From contig NZ_SSBK01000018.1 of assembly GCF_004795035.1 (NCBI RefSeq), positions 62,001-126,000 on the forward strand: a stretch of DNA of 64,000 nucleotides. Reading direction: 5' to 3'. Position numbers and translations under genes: made by a program. Shown piece by piece: positions 26,634 through 37,321 of this stretch. The notes below the pieces were generated by a model. The model saw only the letters and a program-made list of their open reading frames with translations, made no database searches and was not told the DNA's origin. This DNA is from Streptomyces sp. A0958. GTDB lineage: Bacteria > Actinomycetota > Actinomycetes > Streptomycetales > Streptomycetaceae. Position 1 is the stretch's first letter. Each line of letters opens with the position of its first letter.

Positions 26634-28055
26634 TCACGCCTGCTGGTGAAGTCCCCGGCCCGCCAGGGTGAGGAAGGACTCGCCGACGGCCTCCGAGAGC
26701 GTCGGGTGCGGGTGGATGTGCTGGGCCACGTCCAAGGGTTCCGCTTCCCAGCCGACGATCAGCTGGCTCTCGGCGACCATCTCCGAGACGTGCGGCCCGA
26801 CCAGGTGCACCCCGAGGACCCGGCCCCCGCGCTCCGCGACCACCTTCACCATGCCGCCCTGCCCGTGCACCATGCCCTTGGCGACGGCCGTCAGCGGCAT
26901 CGTGTTGACCACGACGTCGTGCCCCGCGTCGCGCGCACCCGCCTCGGTCAGGCCCACCGCCGCGGTCTGCGGCGCCGAGTAGGTGACCCGGGGCACCGCC
27001 TCGTAGTCCACCGGCACCGGACGCAGCCCCGCCAGGGCCTCCGCCACCAACATCCCCTCGGCGAACGAGGCGTGGGCCAGGCCCAGGGACGGCGGCGGCA
27101 GCAGATCCCCCACCACGTGGATGCCGGGCACCGCGGTCTCCAGCCGTGACCAGTCCGCCGGCGCCACGTACCCCCGCTCGTCCGTGGCGAGCCCCGCGGC
27201 GGCCAGGCCGAGCCCGTCCGTCACCGGTACCCGGCCCACCGCGACCAGCAGCCGCCGCGCCTGAACCGTGCGGGTCTCGCCGCGCGGGGTGCGGAGCGTG
27301 GCCCGGACCCCGTCGTCGAGCAGCGCGGCCTCCAGCAGCCGGGTGCCGGCCTGCACCTCGATGCCCCGCCTCTTCAGGCCGCGGGTCAGATGGCGCGACA
27401 CATCGGCGTCCTCCAGCGGCACCAGCCGGTCGGCGGCCTCCACCAGCGTCACCCGCGCCCCCATCGACCGGTGCAGCGACGCGTACTCCACGCCGATCGC
27501 CCCGCCGCCCAGCACCAGCACCGAATCCGGCAGACCGGGCGCGAACAGCGCGTCGTCGCTTGTCACCACCCGCCGCCCGTCCGTCGCCGGGCCCGGCGGC
27601 ATCCGGGGCCGCGACCCCGTCGCCAGTACGATGCCGCGCCGGGCGACGACCTCCCCGTACCCCTCGATCCGCACCCCGCGCGGACCCGTCAACTCCGCGC
27701 TGCCCGCCACCACTTCGACGTTCGCGTGCGCCAGGCGCGCCTGGACGCCCCGGTGGTTGCGGGTCACGACGTCGTCGCGGGTGGCGACCAGCGCCGGCCA
27801 GTCCACCGACTCCAACACCGCCTTCACGCCCCAGCGTTCACGCGCCTCCGCGATGCCGTCGACCAGTTCGGCGGCATGCAGCATCGCCTTGCTGGGGATG
27901 CAGCCCCGGTGCAGACAGGTCCCGCCCACCTTGTCGCGCTCCGCGAGGACCACGCTCAGCCCGAGCCCGGCAGCCCGCAACGCCGTCGAGTAACCACCGG
28001 TCCCGCCGCCGATGACGACGACATCCGTCTCGTTCGTACGCTGATTCCGTGTCAT
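26634..28055 (-). CDS. lpdA: Dihydrolipoyl dehydrogenase (E3)
   Basis: A 473-aa flavoprotein that reoxidises lipoamide for 2-oxoacid dehydrogenase complexes or the glycine cleavage system. FAD motif VVVIGGGTGGYSTA, redox disulfide GGTCLHRGCIPSK, NAD motif VLVLGGGAIGVEYAS, second FAD site GIHVVGDLL and the catalytic His-Glu pair IHPHPTLSE are all present. ATG 28055 follows a GGTGGGGG stretch. No E1 or E2 genes are near, so it serves in trans. It diverges from a LysR gene. Confidence 0.92.
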   Translation of the reverse strand: MTRNQRTNETDVVVIGGGTGGYSTALRAAGLGLSVVLAERDKVGGTCLHRGCIPSKAMLHAAELVDGIAEARERWGVKAVLESVDWPALVATRDDVVTRNHRGVQARLAHANVEVVAGSAELTGPRGVRIEGYGEVVARRGIVLATGSRPRMPPGPATDGRRVVTSDDALFAPGLPDSVLVLGGGAIGVEYASLHRSMGARVTLVEAADRLVPLEDADVSRHLTRGLKRRGIEVQAGTRLLEAALLDDGVRATLRTPRGETRTVQARRLLVAVGRVPVTDGLGLAAAGLATDERGYVAPADWSRLETAVPGIHVVGDLLPPPSLGLAHASFAEGMLVAEALAGLRPVPVDYEAVPRVTYSAPQTAAVGLTEAGARDAGHDVVVNTMPLTAVAKGMVHGQGGMVKVVAERGGRVLGVHLVGPHVSEMVAESQLIVGWEAEPLDVAQHIHPHPTLSEAVGESFLTLAGRGLHQQA

Positions 28056-28165
28056 GACCCCCACCCTTCGCCCGGTCCTTGCCATGAGTCCAAGGCAATG
28101 TTTGTGTGGCTTCCATGCACACGGTTCATGGCGGGTGAACCGGTGCGCACACGAAAGGGGGCCCG

Positions 28166-29116
28166 ATGAGCCTGCGGCAGATGGAGTACTTCCTCACGGT
28201 GGTCGAGGAGTCCTCCTTCACCCGCGCCGCCCAACACCTCCACGTCACCCAGCCGGCGCTCTCCCACCAGATCAAGGCCCTGGAACGGACCGTCGGCGGC
28301 CCCCTGCTCGAACGGCTGCCGCGAGGGGTGCGGCTCACCGCGATGGGCCGCGCCTTCCTGCCGCACGCCGAACGCTCCGTACGCAGCGCCGCCCAGGCCC
28401 GGCGCGCCGCCCGCGCCGCCGCCGGGGCCCAGGGCGGCGAACTGCACATCGCCACCGTCCACGCGATCGCCGTCGGCATCCTCCCCGACGTCTTCGCCCG
28501 CTGGCGCGCCGACCGCCCCGGCGTCGCCCTCGTCCTGCACGAGTACGCCACCACCGAGGCGCTGGAGGAACAGATCGAACGGGGCAACGCCGACCTCGCC
28601 GTCGGACACCCGCCCGCCCGCTGGAGCGGCCCCGTCGTCCCGATCGGCGCGGAGGACATCGTCCTCGTCGTCCCCTTCGACGACCCCCTCGCCGGACGCG
28701 CCTCGGTCCGCCTCCAGGAACTCGCCGACCGCTTCTGGGTGCGCTGCGCCATGGAGCCCGTCGTGGAGGGGAGCCCGTTCCTCGACCGGGCCTGCGCCCG
28801 GGCCGGCTTCACACCCCGTACGGTGGTGCGCACCGAACACACCTCGACCGCGGTACGGATGGCGGCGGCCGGCGTCGGTGTCGCCGCGGCCCCCGCGCAC
28901 GTCGTACGGGGAGCGGTCGGCGAGGACTGCGCCCTGCTCACCGTCGACCCGCCCTGGCGGCGCGAGCTCGCCGTCTTCTCCCGCGTCGCGCTGACCGGCG
29001 CCGCCGCCGCGTTCACCGAGCTGCTGGCCGAGGCCCGGCGGACCGGCGAGAGCGCCCCGACGTCACCCGGACGGCCGCGCGCCGACTGCGGCGGGCCCGT
29101 TCAGGTGATGCCCTGA
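28166..29116 (+). CDS. LysR-family transcriptional regulator
   Basis: 316 aa: helix-turn-helix MSLRQMEYFLTVVEESSFTR with AAQHLHVTQPALSHQIKALE, then a co-inducer domain starting GGELHIATVHAIAVGILPDV. ATG 28166 has a weak GGGGG site. It diverges from lpdA with 110 bp between and reads toward the P450-like gene, 49 bp downstream. Regulation of either is inferred only from position. The region 28090-28150 contains half-palindromes but no clean T-N11-A site was picked. Confidence 0.88.
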   Translation: MSLRQMEYFLTVVEESSFTRAAQHLHVTQPALSHQIKALERTVGGPLLERLPRGVRLTAMGRAFLPHAERSVRSAAQARRAARAAAGAQGGELHIATVHAIAVGILPDVFARWRADRPGVALVLHEYATTEALEEQIERGNADLAVGHPPARWSGPVVPIGAEDIVLVVPFDDPLAGRASVRLQELADRFWVRCAMEPVVEGSPFLDRACARAGFTPRTVVRTEHTSTAVRMAAAGVGVAAAPAHVVRGAVGEDCALLTVDPPWRRELAVFSRVALTGAAAAFTELLAEARRTGESAPTSPGRPRADCGGPVQVMP

Positions 29117-29165
29117 GGGGGACCGCGCCGCGCACCGGCGCACCGACACGCCCCGGGGGAACGCC

Positions 29166-30200
29166 ATGCAGGCCGACGCACCCCGAGACATACCGGCCCC
29201 GACCACCTCGCCCGAACCCCTCACCCGCGCCACCCGGTCCGGTCGGCGCCCCACCGGCCCCAGCCTCCTGGCGCGCGGCGCGGCCCACGACCCGTACCGC
29301 TTCTACCGGATGCTGCGCGAGCGGTACCCGCTCAGCTACGACGCGCCGCTCGGCGCCTGGCTGATCAGCCGGTACGACGACGTGACCGCAGCCCTCACCG
29401 ACCCGAGGTTCACCGGCTTCCCGCACGACGGGGCGCCCCGGGGCGGCCCCGCGCCCCTCGGCCTGTGCCACGGCAACGCGCGCTGCCTGCCCACCGACCG
29501 GTACACCGTGGTGACCGGCACCGTCCCCGCCGGCCTCGCCGAGCGCGTGGAGCGCACCGCCTACGTACTGGCCCGACGCATCGCCCGGCGCCCCCGGGCC
29601 GACCTCGTCGAGGAGTTCTGCCGCTGGCTGCCCGCGGGGCCCGGCCGGGGCCCGGACCGGGCCGCGGACGGGGAGACAGCCGCGGTCACCGCCGCACCGG
29701 CCGGCGACGGGCCCTGCCTCCGGGACACCGCCCTGCGCGAGACCGCGCTCGCCTCGCTCCTCGCCAACCTGCTGGACGACCCCGACCTGCTGGCCGCGCT
29801 GCGCATCGAGCCCGCGCTCGCCGGCCGGGCCTGGACCGAGTCCCTGCGCCGCGACCCGCCCGTTCAGGTCGTGCTGCGCCGCACCGTCGCCGAGGTCACC
29901 CTCAGCGGCGGCACCCTCCCCGCGAAGGCGCCCGTCGCCTGCCTCGTCGGGGCCGCCGCCCGCGACCCGCAAAGGTTCGCCGCCCCGGACGTGTACGACC
30001 CGTTCCGCCCCGACCAGGACCGCACGCTGACCGGCCCGCCTGGCTGCCCCGCCGTGGCGCTCGGCCGGCTGGAGGCCGAACTGGGGCTGCGCGCGCTGCT
30101 CGACGCGATGCCCCGGCTCCGCTGGGCGGAAGGCTTTCGCCCGGCGGCCACCGGGCTGCTCACCCGGGGCCCGCGCTCCCTGCTCGTCAGGCCCGGGTGA
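29166..30200 (+). CDS. Short, divergent cytochrome P450-like protein
   Basis: 344 aa against about 400 for normal bacterial P450s. The family is shown by the N-terminal GAAHDPYRFYRMLRERYPL, WLISRYDDVTAALTDPRFTG, ExxR as E225-SLR-R in WTESLRRDPP, and the C-terminal region DVYDPFRPDQ to LGRLEAELGLRALL. The usual oxygen-activating AGxET motif of the I-helix is replaced by LRETALASLLANLL. The haem loop, normally FGxGxHxCxG, is shortened to GPPGC with Cys294 still ten residues before RLE. A central deletion of roughly 50 aa is implied. It may be an inactive or non-oxygenase member. Its last 14 bp overlap the convergent treY gene. Confidence 0.75.
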   Translation: MQADAPRDIPAPTTSPEPLTRATRSGRRPTGPSLLARGAAHDPYRFYRMLRERYPLSYDAPLGAWLISRYDDVTAALTDPRFTGFPHDGAPRGGPAPLGLCHGNARCLPTDRYTVVTGTVPAGLAERVERTAYVLARRIARRPRADLVEEFCRWLPAGPGRGPDRAADGETAAVTAAPAGDGPCLRDTALRETALASLLANLLDDPDLLAALRIEPALAGRAWTESLRRDPPVQVVLRRTVAEVTLSGGTLPAKAPVACLVGAAARDPQRFAAPDVYDPFRPDQDRTLTGPPGCPAVALGRLEAELGLRALLDAMPRLRWAEGFRPAATGLLTRGPRSLLVRPG

Positions 30201-32553
30201 GCAGCGCCACCGGACGCTCCGCGAAAAGCTCGGCCACCGCGACCGTGCCGCCGGAGAACTCCCGCCCGGGCGACAGCAGGTCCCGCCACACCCCGTCGTC
30301 CGGCAGCCCCAGCCGCGTCCCGCGCCAGCCGCCCGACTCCGCGAGCCGCATCGACAGCCGGGTCACCGCCGTGACGACCTCGCCCGAACGGCAGAAGGCC
30401 AGACAGTGCGCCGCCGCCGGACCGGACGCGCTCAGCGGGGCGTACGTGCCCGACTCGCCGAACACCCCCGGCCGCTCGCGCCGCAGCCGCAGCGCCGCCG
30501 TTGTCAGCTCCGCCTTCTCGTCGGCGGGCGCGTCGGGCGGAGGCTGCCGGAACGGCCGCCGGTTGTCCGGGTCGACCAGGGCCAGATACGGGCGCTCGGT
30601 GCCCTGGTAGATGTCCGGCACCCCCGGCATCGTCAGGTGCACCAGCGCGGCCCCCAGCACCTGGACCCGCACGTGCGGGGCGAGCGGGGCCGCGAACTCC
30701 TCGACGAGTTCCCGGACCGGGCCGGTGTCCGCGGCCGGCCCGGAGGCGACGAAGTCCGAGGCCATCCGCTCGTACACCGGATCGGGCTCGGTCCAGCTGG
30801 TGAACAGGCCCGACTCGCGCACCGCCTTCAGCAGGGCGGGCTCCAGCCGAGCCGCCCGCTCGTCGGCGGGAATCCCGGCGCAGCCGACCGCGGTCTGCCA
30901 GGCCTGCCAGGCCAGCTGCGGATCGGGGGCGGCCGGCGCCGACCGCGCCAGCCCGGCGATCAGCCCCGCCCACCGGCCGGGGCACTGGGACAGCACCGCG
31001 ATGCCCGCCCGCACATCGGCGCTGCGCTTGGTGTCGTGCGTGGTCAGCGCCGTGCCCGTGGCGGGCCAGTCCCGGGCGAGCCGGGCGCAGTAGGCGTGGA
31101 AGTCCGCCGGTTCCACCGCCGGGTGTCCCGGGTCGCCGCCCACCTCGTTCGCGGAGACCAGCGGCACGTACCGGTAGTACGCCGTGTCCTCGACCGCCTT
31201 GGCGCGCAGCGCGGACGCCGTCTGGGCGAACCGGGCGCAGAACGCCGCCCGGTCACCGCCCCCGCCGAGCCGTCCGAGCGCCAGGTCCCGCACCACATCG
31301 ACGGCCGACGCCTCCTCACGTACCGCGAACACCGCCTTCGCGTCGCTCACCGCCGTCGCGTCGAGCGTCGCCTCGGCCGTATCGGAGCAGGGGCCGCCCG
31401 CCGTCACGTACGGCCGGTAGACCGGGACCCGGACCAGCAGCTCGCGCACCGCCGTGTGCAGCGCCCAGGGGGCGTGGTCGCGCAGCGCGGGGTCGTCGGC
31501 GCAGATCCGGGACGCCAGCCGGGTCAGCAGCTCGGTCTCCGCCGCCAGTTCATGGGTGACCACGCGGTACGCGGCCCGGCGCACGGTCGCCGTCCAGTAG
31601 CCGCCCCGGTCGGCGGCCGGGGCGGCGGAGTCGCGGTAGTGGCCCAGCAGCTCCGCCGCGCCCTCCGGGTCGGTGAAGAGACCGTCGATCCGGTACAGCG
31701 CGTCGTACCCCGTCGTCCCCGCCACGGCCCAGCCGGCCGGCAGCGGCTCGGACCCGGTGAGGATCTTCTCCACCACCGTCCACACCCCGCCGCTCGCTTC
31801 GGAGAGCCGCTCCAGATAGCCGGCCGGGTCGGCGAGCCCGTCCGGGTGGTCGATCCGCAGACCGTCCACGACCCCCTCCCGCACCAGTTCGAGGATCTTG
31901 CCGTGGGTGGCGGCGAAGACCTCCGGGTCCTCCACCCGGACCCCGATCAGGTCGGAGATGGTGAAGAACCGCCGGTAGTTCAGCTCGGTGCGGGCCAGCC
32001 GCCACCAGCCGAGCCGGTAGTGCTGGGCGTCCAGCAGCTCGGGCAGAGCGAGATGGGCGGTGCCGGCCCGGAGCGGGAACTCCTGTTCGCCGTAGCGCAG
32101 CACCTCGCCGTCGACCCGCATCCGCGCCGTCTCGTCGCCGATCCGGCCGGCGAGCACCGGCAGCAGCACCCGCCCGCCGCCCGCCGCCCAGTCGATGTCG
32201 AACCAGCGGGCGTACGGCGAGTCGGGCCCCTCGCGCAGCACCTCCCGCAGGGCGTGGTTGTGCCGGGGGTCGGCCGCCATGTGGTTCGGCACGATGTCCA
32301 GGACGAGCCCGAGCCCGTGCTCCCGCGCGGTGCGCGCCAGCCGCCGCAGCCCCTCCTCGCCGCCCAGCTCGGCGCGGACCCGGCCGTGGTCGACGACGTC
32401 GTAGCCGTGCCGGGAGCCGGGCACGGCTTCGAGGACGGGCGACAGATGCAGATGGGAGACGCCGAGCGAGGCGAGGTACGGCACGGCGTCCTCGGCGGCC
32501 GAGAACGGGAACTCCGGCTGGAGCTGGAGCCGGTAGGTGGCGGTAGGCGTCAT
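30187..32553 (-). CDS. treY: Malto-oligosyltrehalose synthase
   Basis: TreY turns the reducing-end alpha-1,4 bond of malto-oligosaccharides into an alpha,alpha-1,1 bond, giving the TreZ substrate. The 788-aa GH13 protein shows TYRLQLQPEFPF at the start, LVLDIVPNHMAADPR, nucleophile Asp in GLRIDHPDGLADP, acid Glu in TVVEKIL and the late TTHDTKRSADVRAG. ATG 32553 follows GAAGG with six-base spacing; ATG 32571 has no site. It lies downstream of glgX in the same direction, but a hairpin at 32586-32623 separates them, so partial read-through or a separate promoter is needed. Confidence 0.95.
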   Translation of the reverse strand: MTPTATYRLQLQPEFPFSAAEDAVPYLASLGVSHLHLSPVLEAVPGSRHGYDVVDHGRVRAELGGEEGLRRLARTAREHGLGLVLDIVPNHMAADPRHNHALREVLREGPDSPYARWFDIDWAAGGGRVLLPVLAGRIGDETARMRVDGEVLRYGEQEFPLRAGTAHLALPELLDAQHYRLGWWRLARTELNYRRFFTISDLIGVRVEDPEVFAATHGKILELVREGVVDGLRIDHPDGLADPAGYLERLSEASGGVWTVVEKILTGSEPLPAGWAVAGTTGYDALYRIDGLFTDPEGAAELLGHYRDSAAPAADRGGYWTATVRRAAYRVVTHELAAETELLTRLASRICADDPALRDHAPWALHTAVRELLVRVPVYRPYVTAGGPCSDTAEATLDATAVSDAKAVFAVREEASAVDVVRDLALGRLGGGGDRAAFCARFAQTASALRAKAVEDTAYYRYVPLVSANEVGGDPGHPAVEPADFHAYCARLARDWPATGTALTTHDTKRSADVRAGIAVLSQCPGRWAGLIAGLARSAPAAPDPQLAWQAWQTAVGCAGIPADERAARLEPALLKAVRESGLFTSWTEPDPVYERMASDFVASGPAADTGPVRELVEEFAAPLAPHVRVQVLGAALVHLTMPGVPDIYQGTERPYLALVDPDNRRPFRQPPPDAPADEKAELTTAALRLRRERPGVFGESGTYAPLSASGPAAAHCLAFCRSGEVVTAVTRLSMRLAESGGWRGTRLGLPDDGVWRDLLSPGREFSGGTVAVAELFAERPVALLTRA

Positions 32554-32585
32554 GGGAACCTTCGTACCCACATCCGGGCCGCCTC

Positions 32586-32623
32586 TGTCACCCCGCCGGG
32601 CACAAGGGCACGACGGGGTGACA
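32586..32623 (-). terminator. Hairpin between glgX and treY
   Basis: Arms 32586-32595 (TGTCACCCCG) and 32614-32623 (CGGGGTGACA) give a perfect 10-bp stem with an 18-nt loop. It sits about 20 bases after the glgX stop on the minus strand and may attenuate transcription into treY. Confidence 0.6.
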
Positions 32624-32643
32624 CCGGATGTCCCGGTGACCGC

Positions 32644-34815
<2,172 letters not shown>

Positions 34816-35171
34816 GGATTCGACTCTTCCAGTTCTGCTGCGGTCGCCTGGGGAATGCGGGCCACCTCCGGCAGATCTTCCCCGAAAGACCGGCTTGTAC
34901 CTAGGACGTCGGCCGGTCGGTCAACCTCGTGCCTCTCCGTGTCGCCCGGAACCGGCCTCCGGACGCCCCCTCGGCACTCCTGTCCGGTTTGCGGCCCGTG
35001 CTGGGGTGTTTAATCACTATGAATCCGCTCACTCCCGCCGAACTCGCCAAGGGGAACAGGTTTGATCCCATGGGGAGTTGGTAAAGGAGCCTGCGCATCC
35101 GGCTGCACCGGCTCCCGCTCCCGGAGTACCCTTCCTTGATCGTTGGTGGGGGAGTGGAAGGCGGTGCGTGG
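34816..35171. other. 356-bp divergent intergenic region between glgX and the HEPN gene
   Basis: No gene is seen. A/T-richer tracts at 35008-35030 and 35070-35090 stand out from the G/C background. A TTGCGG at 34989-34994 and TAATCA at 35011-35016 (16-bp spacer) is a weak candidate promoter reading toward the HEPN gene. No strong hairpin or RNA structure was recognised. Confidence 0.35.
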
Positions 35172-36404
35172 GTGAGCTCGGGAGGGTTCGAGCTGCCCCC
35201 GGGTGACACGGGTCACGAGGGGGACGTGGCCGATGTACCGCCCGGGGCGGTCTCGCTGGCGCAGCCGCTTGAGATCGGTGCGGAACTGGACTGGGGCGCC
35301 GACGCCTGGAGCGAGGTGCGCACGCGCGCCCAGCGGGCCGGGCGCGCCTACATCTGGCTGAATCTCGTCGAACAGCGGCTGCGTGCCGTCGTCGCGGCGG
35401 TGCTCCGGCCGATCTACGAGCCCGTCCACGGCGAGGACTGGGTGGTGGCCGCCGCGGGGCCCGCCGGACAGGAGTGGGTGCAGCGCGCCGTCGCCGTGCG
35501 CGAGGTCTCCCGCCGCAAGGGCTACCTGCTCGACCCGGCCGACGACAACGTCCTGAGCTTCCTCACGCTGCCCCAGCTGCGCGAGCTGATGGTCCAGCAC
35601 TGGCCCTGCTTCGAGCCCTACTTCGACGACCGCCGTGACGTCGAACTGGCACTCGACGAGCTGGAGGTCGCGCGCAACGTGGTCTCCCGCAACCGCGCCC
35701 TCAACGAAGCGGTGCTGGCCCAGGCCGAGCGGGCCTCCGCCCGGCTCCTGGAGATGCTGGGCAGCGGCGCGGCCGTGCCCTCCGCCGACCGGCTCCCGGT
35801 CGACGCCGTCGAGGATCTGGTCGGCGACCGGTACGCGGACGTGGTGTCCGTCCACTCCGACCGGGTGCGCCTCCAGCGCCAGCTGCCCGCCGAGGACCTG
35901 TTCGGCGACGCCCGCCGCCTCGACGCGATCGGCATCGGGCTCAACCTGCTGGTGCAGAACTTCTCCGGCCGCCGGCTGATCCGGCTCGCCGAGTCCGGCT
36001 GCCGGATACGGCTGCTGTTCATCAACCCGGCCAGCAGCGCGGTCAAGCGCCGGGAGCGGGAGCTCGGGCTCAAGAAGGGCGAGCTCAGCCGGTCGGTGGA
36101 GATGAACATCCTGCACATGCGGCGGGTGCGCTCCAAGCTCCGCGACCCGGGGGCCTTCGAGATCCACGTCTTCGACGAGACCCCCCGCTTCACGGCCTAC
36201 CTGGTGGACGGCGACGGGGCCGACGCTGTGGGCGTCGTGCAGACCTATCTGCGCCGGGCGCGCGGCATGGAGGCGCCGGTGCTGGTGCTGCGCGGCGGCG
36301 GGCGTGCGGTGGTCCGGGCGGGGCAGGGGTACGAGCACGGGCTGTTCGAGACCTACCGCGAGGAGTTCGAGTCCGTGTGGACGGACTCCCGGCCGGTCTC
36401 CTGA
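35172..36404 (+). CDS. SAV2148-family protein with Swt1-type HEPN domain and C-terminal DUF5919-like domain
   Basis: 410 aa. It begins VSSGGFELPPGDTGHEGDVA, typical of the SAV2148 family. Residues about 50-200 are a helical HEPN domain like that of Swt1: YIWLNLVEQRLRAVVAAVLR, then FLTLPQLRELMVQHWPCFEP and ELEVARNVVSRNRALNEAVL. The RN-x3-H pair that marks active HEPN RNases reads RNVVSR here, so the His is replaced by Arg. The C-terminal half (IGLNLLVQNFSGRRLIRLAE, CRIRLLFINPASSAVKRRER) resembles DUF5919, a phospholipase-D-like fold without an HKD motif. GTG 35172 is preferred over in-frame TTG 35136 by homology. Role unknown; toxin-like or RNA-related functions are inference. Confidence 0.75.
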   Translation: MSSGGFELPPGDTGHEGDVADVPPGAVSLAQPLEIGAELDWGADAWSEVRTRAQRAGRAYIWLNLVEQRLRAVVAAVLRPIYEPVHGEDWVVAAAGPAGQEWVQRAVAVREVSRRKGYLLDPADDNVLSFLTLPQLRELMVQHWPCFEPYFDDRRDVELALDELEVARNVVSRNRALNEAVLAQAERASARLLEMLGSGAAVPSADRLPVDAVEDLVGDRYADVVSVHSDRVRLQRQLPAEDLFGDARRLDAIGIGLNLLVQNFSGRRLIRLAESGCRIRLLFINPASSAVKRRERELGLKKGELSRSVEMNILHMRRVRSKLRDPGAFEIHVFDETPRFTAYLVDGDGADAVGVVQTYLRRARGMEAPVLVLRGGGRAVVRAGQGYEHGLFETYREEFESVWTDSRPVS

Positions 36405-36472
36405 ACGAGCGTTGTCAGTGGCCCGTGCGAGGGTGGTCGTCATCCGGGGGAGCACCACGAAGGAGGTACGGG

Positions 36473-37249
36473 ATGAGCTGGCACCGGCACGCGCTGGTCG
36501 GCTTCGATCTGGAGACGACGGGGACGGACCCGCTTGAGGCCCGCATCGTGACGGCCGCGGTGATCGCCGTGGACGCACGGGACGGCGAGCCCGTGGACCG
36601 GCACAGCTGGCTGGCCGACCCGGGCATCCGCATCCCCGCCCAGGCCTCCGCCATCCACGGCATCAGCAGCGAGCGGGCGGCGGCGGAGGGCCGTCCGGCG
36701 CGCGAGGTGGCCGACGAGATCGCCGACACCCTGGCCGGCTACTGGCGCCGGGGCGTCCCGGTCGTCGCATACAACGCCGCCTTCGATCTGACGCTGCTCA
36801 CCGCCGAGTTGCGACGCCACGGGCTGCCCTCCCTCAGCGACCGGCTCGACGGCGCCCCCATCGGCCCCGTCATCGACCCGTACACCATCGACCGGGCCGT
36901 CGACCGCTACCGCAAGGGCAAGCGGAATCTGGAGGCGGTCTGCGTCGAGTACGGCGTGGTCCACGGCGGGGCGCACGACGCGGCGGCGGACGCGCTGGCC
37001 GCGGTGCGGGTGGCGTACGCGATAGCCGGCCGGCACCGCGAGGTGGCCGAGCTGGACGCCGGCCGGCTCCACGAGCGCCAGATCGCCTGGTACGCGCAAT
37101 GGGCCGCCGACTTCCAGCGGTTCCTGCGCCGCAAGGGCACCGCCGACGCGGAGATCGACGGCCGCTGGCCGGTCCGGGAGCCGGTGCCGGCCGCCGAATC
37201 GAGCCCGGCCATATCAAGCCCGGTCATATCAAGCCCGTCCGGCGATTGA
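36473..37249 (+). CDS. DnaQ-like DEDD 3'-5' exonuclease (DNA polymerase III epsilon-like)
   Basis: 258 aa with exonuclease motifs ExoI LVGFDLETTGTDPLEARIVT (Asp and Glu metal ligands), ExoII PVVAYNAAFDLTLLTAE and ExoIII GAHDAAADALAAVRVAY (the HxAxxD form of DEDDh enzymes). It may be a stand-alone proofreading or repair nuclease. ATG 36473 follows AAGGAGG. The last codons and the TGA stop are supplied by a copy of the dispersed repeat at 37228-37255, so its C-terminus (SSPVISSPSGD) is repeat-derived. Confidence 0.9.
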   Translation: MSWHRHALVGFDLETTGTDPLEARIVTAAVIAVDARDGEPVDRHSWLADPGIRIPAQASAIHGISSERAAAEGRPAREVADEIADTLAGYWRRGVPVVAYNAAFDLTLLTAELRRHGLPSLSDRLDGAPIGPVIDPYTIDRAVDRYRKGKRNLEAVCVEYGVVHGGAHDAAADALAAVRVAYAIAGRHREVAELDAGRLHERQIAWYAQWAADFQRFLRRKGTADAEIDGRWPVREPVPAAESSPAISSPVISSPSGD

Positions 37250-37255
37250 GGACAA
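37228..37255. repeat. Dispersed Streptomyces-type repeat, copy 1, overlapping an exonuclease stop codon
   Basis: A 28-bp element beginning atcaagcccgtccggcga and ending ttgaggacaa. An identical copy lies at 37289-37316. From general knowledge of Streptomyces genomes, the core gcccgtccggcgattgagga is a very frequent intergenic element near gene ends. Two partial copies of atatcaagccc also occur at 37211 and 37226. Confidence 0.75.
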
Positions 37256-37288
37256 GCGCTCGGCCGGTGCGCGGGTCGGCTCGGCCGA

Positions 37289-37316
37289 ATCAAGCCCGTC
37301 CGGCGATTGAGGACAA
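37289..37316. repeat. Dispersed Streptomyces-type repeat, copy 2
   Basis: Identical over 28 bp to 37228-37255, same orientation, 61 bp apart. It sits just before the stop of the convergent phosphotransferase gene and may act in transcript ends. Confidence 0.75.
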
Positions 37317-37321
37317 AACCC

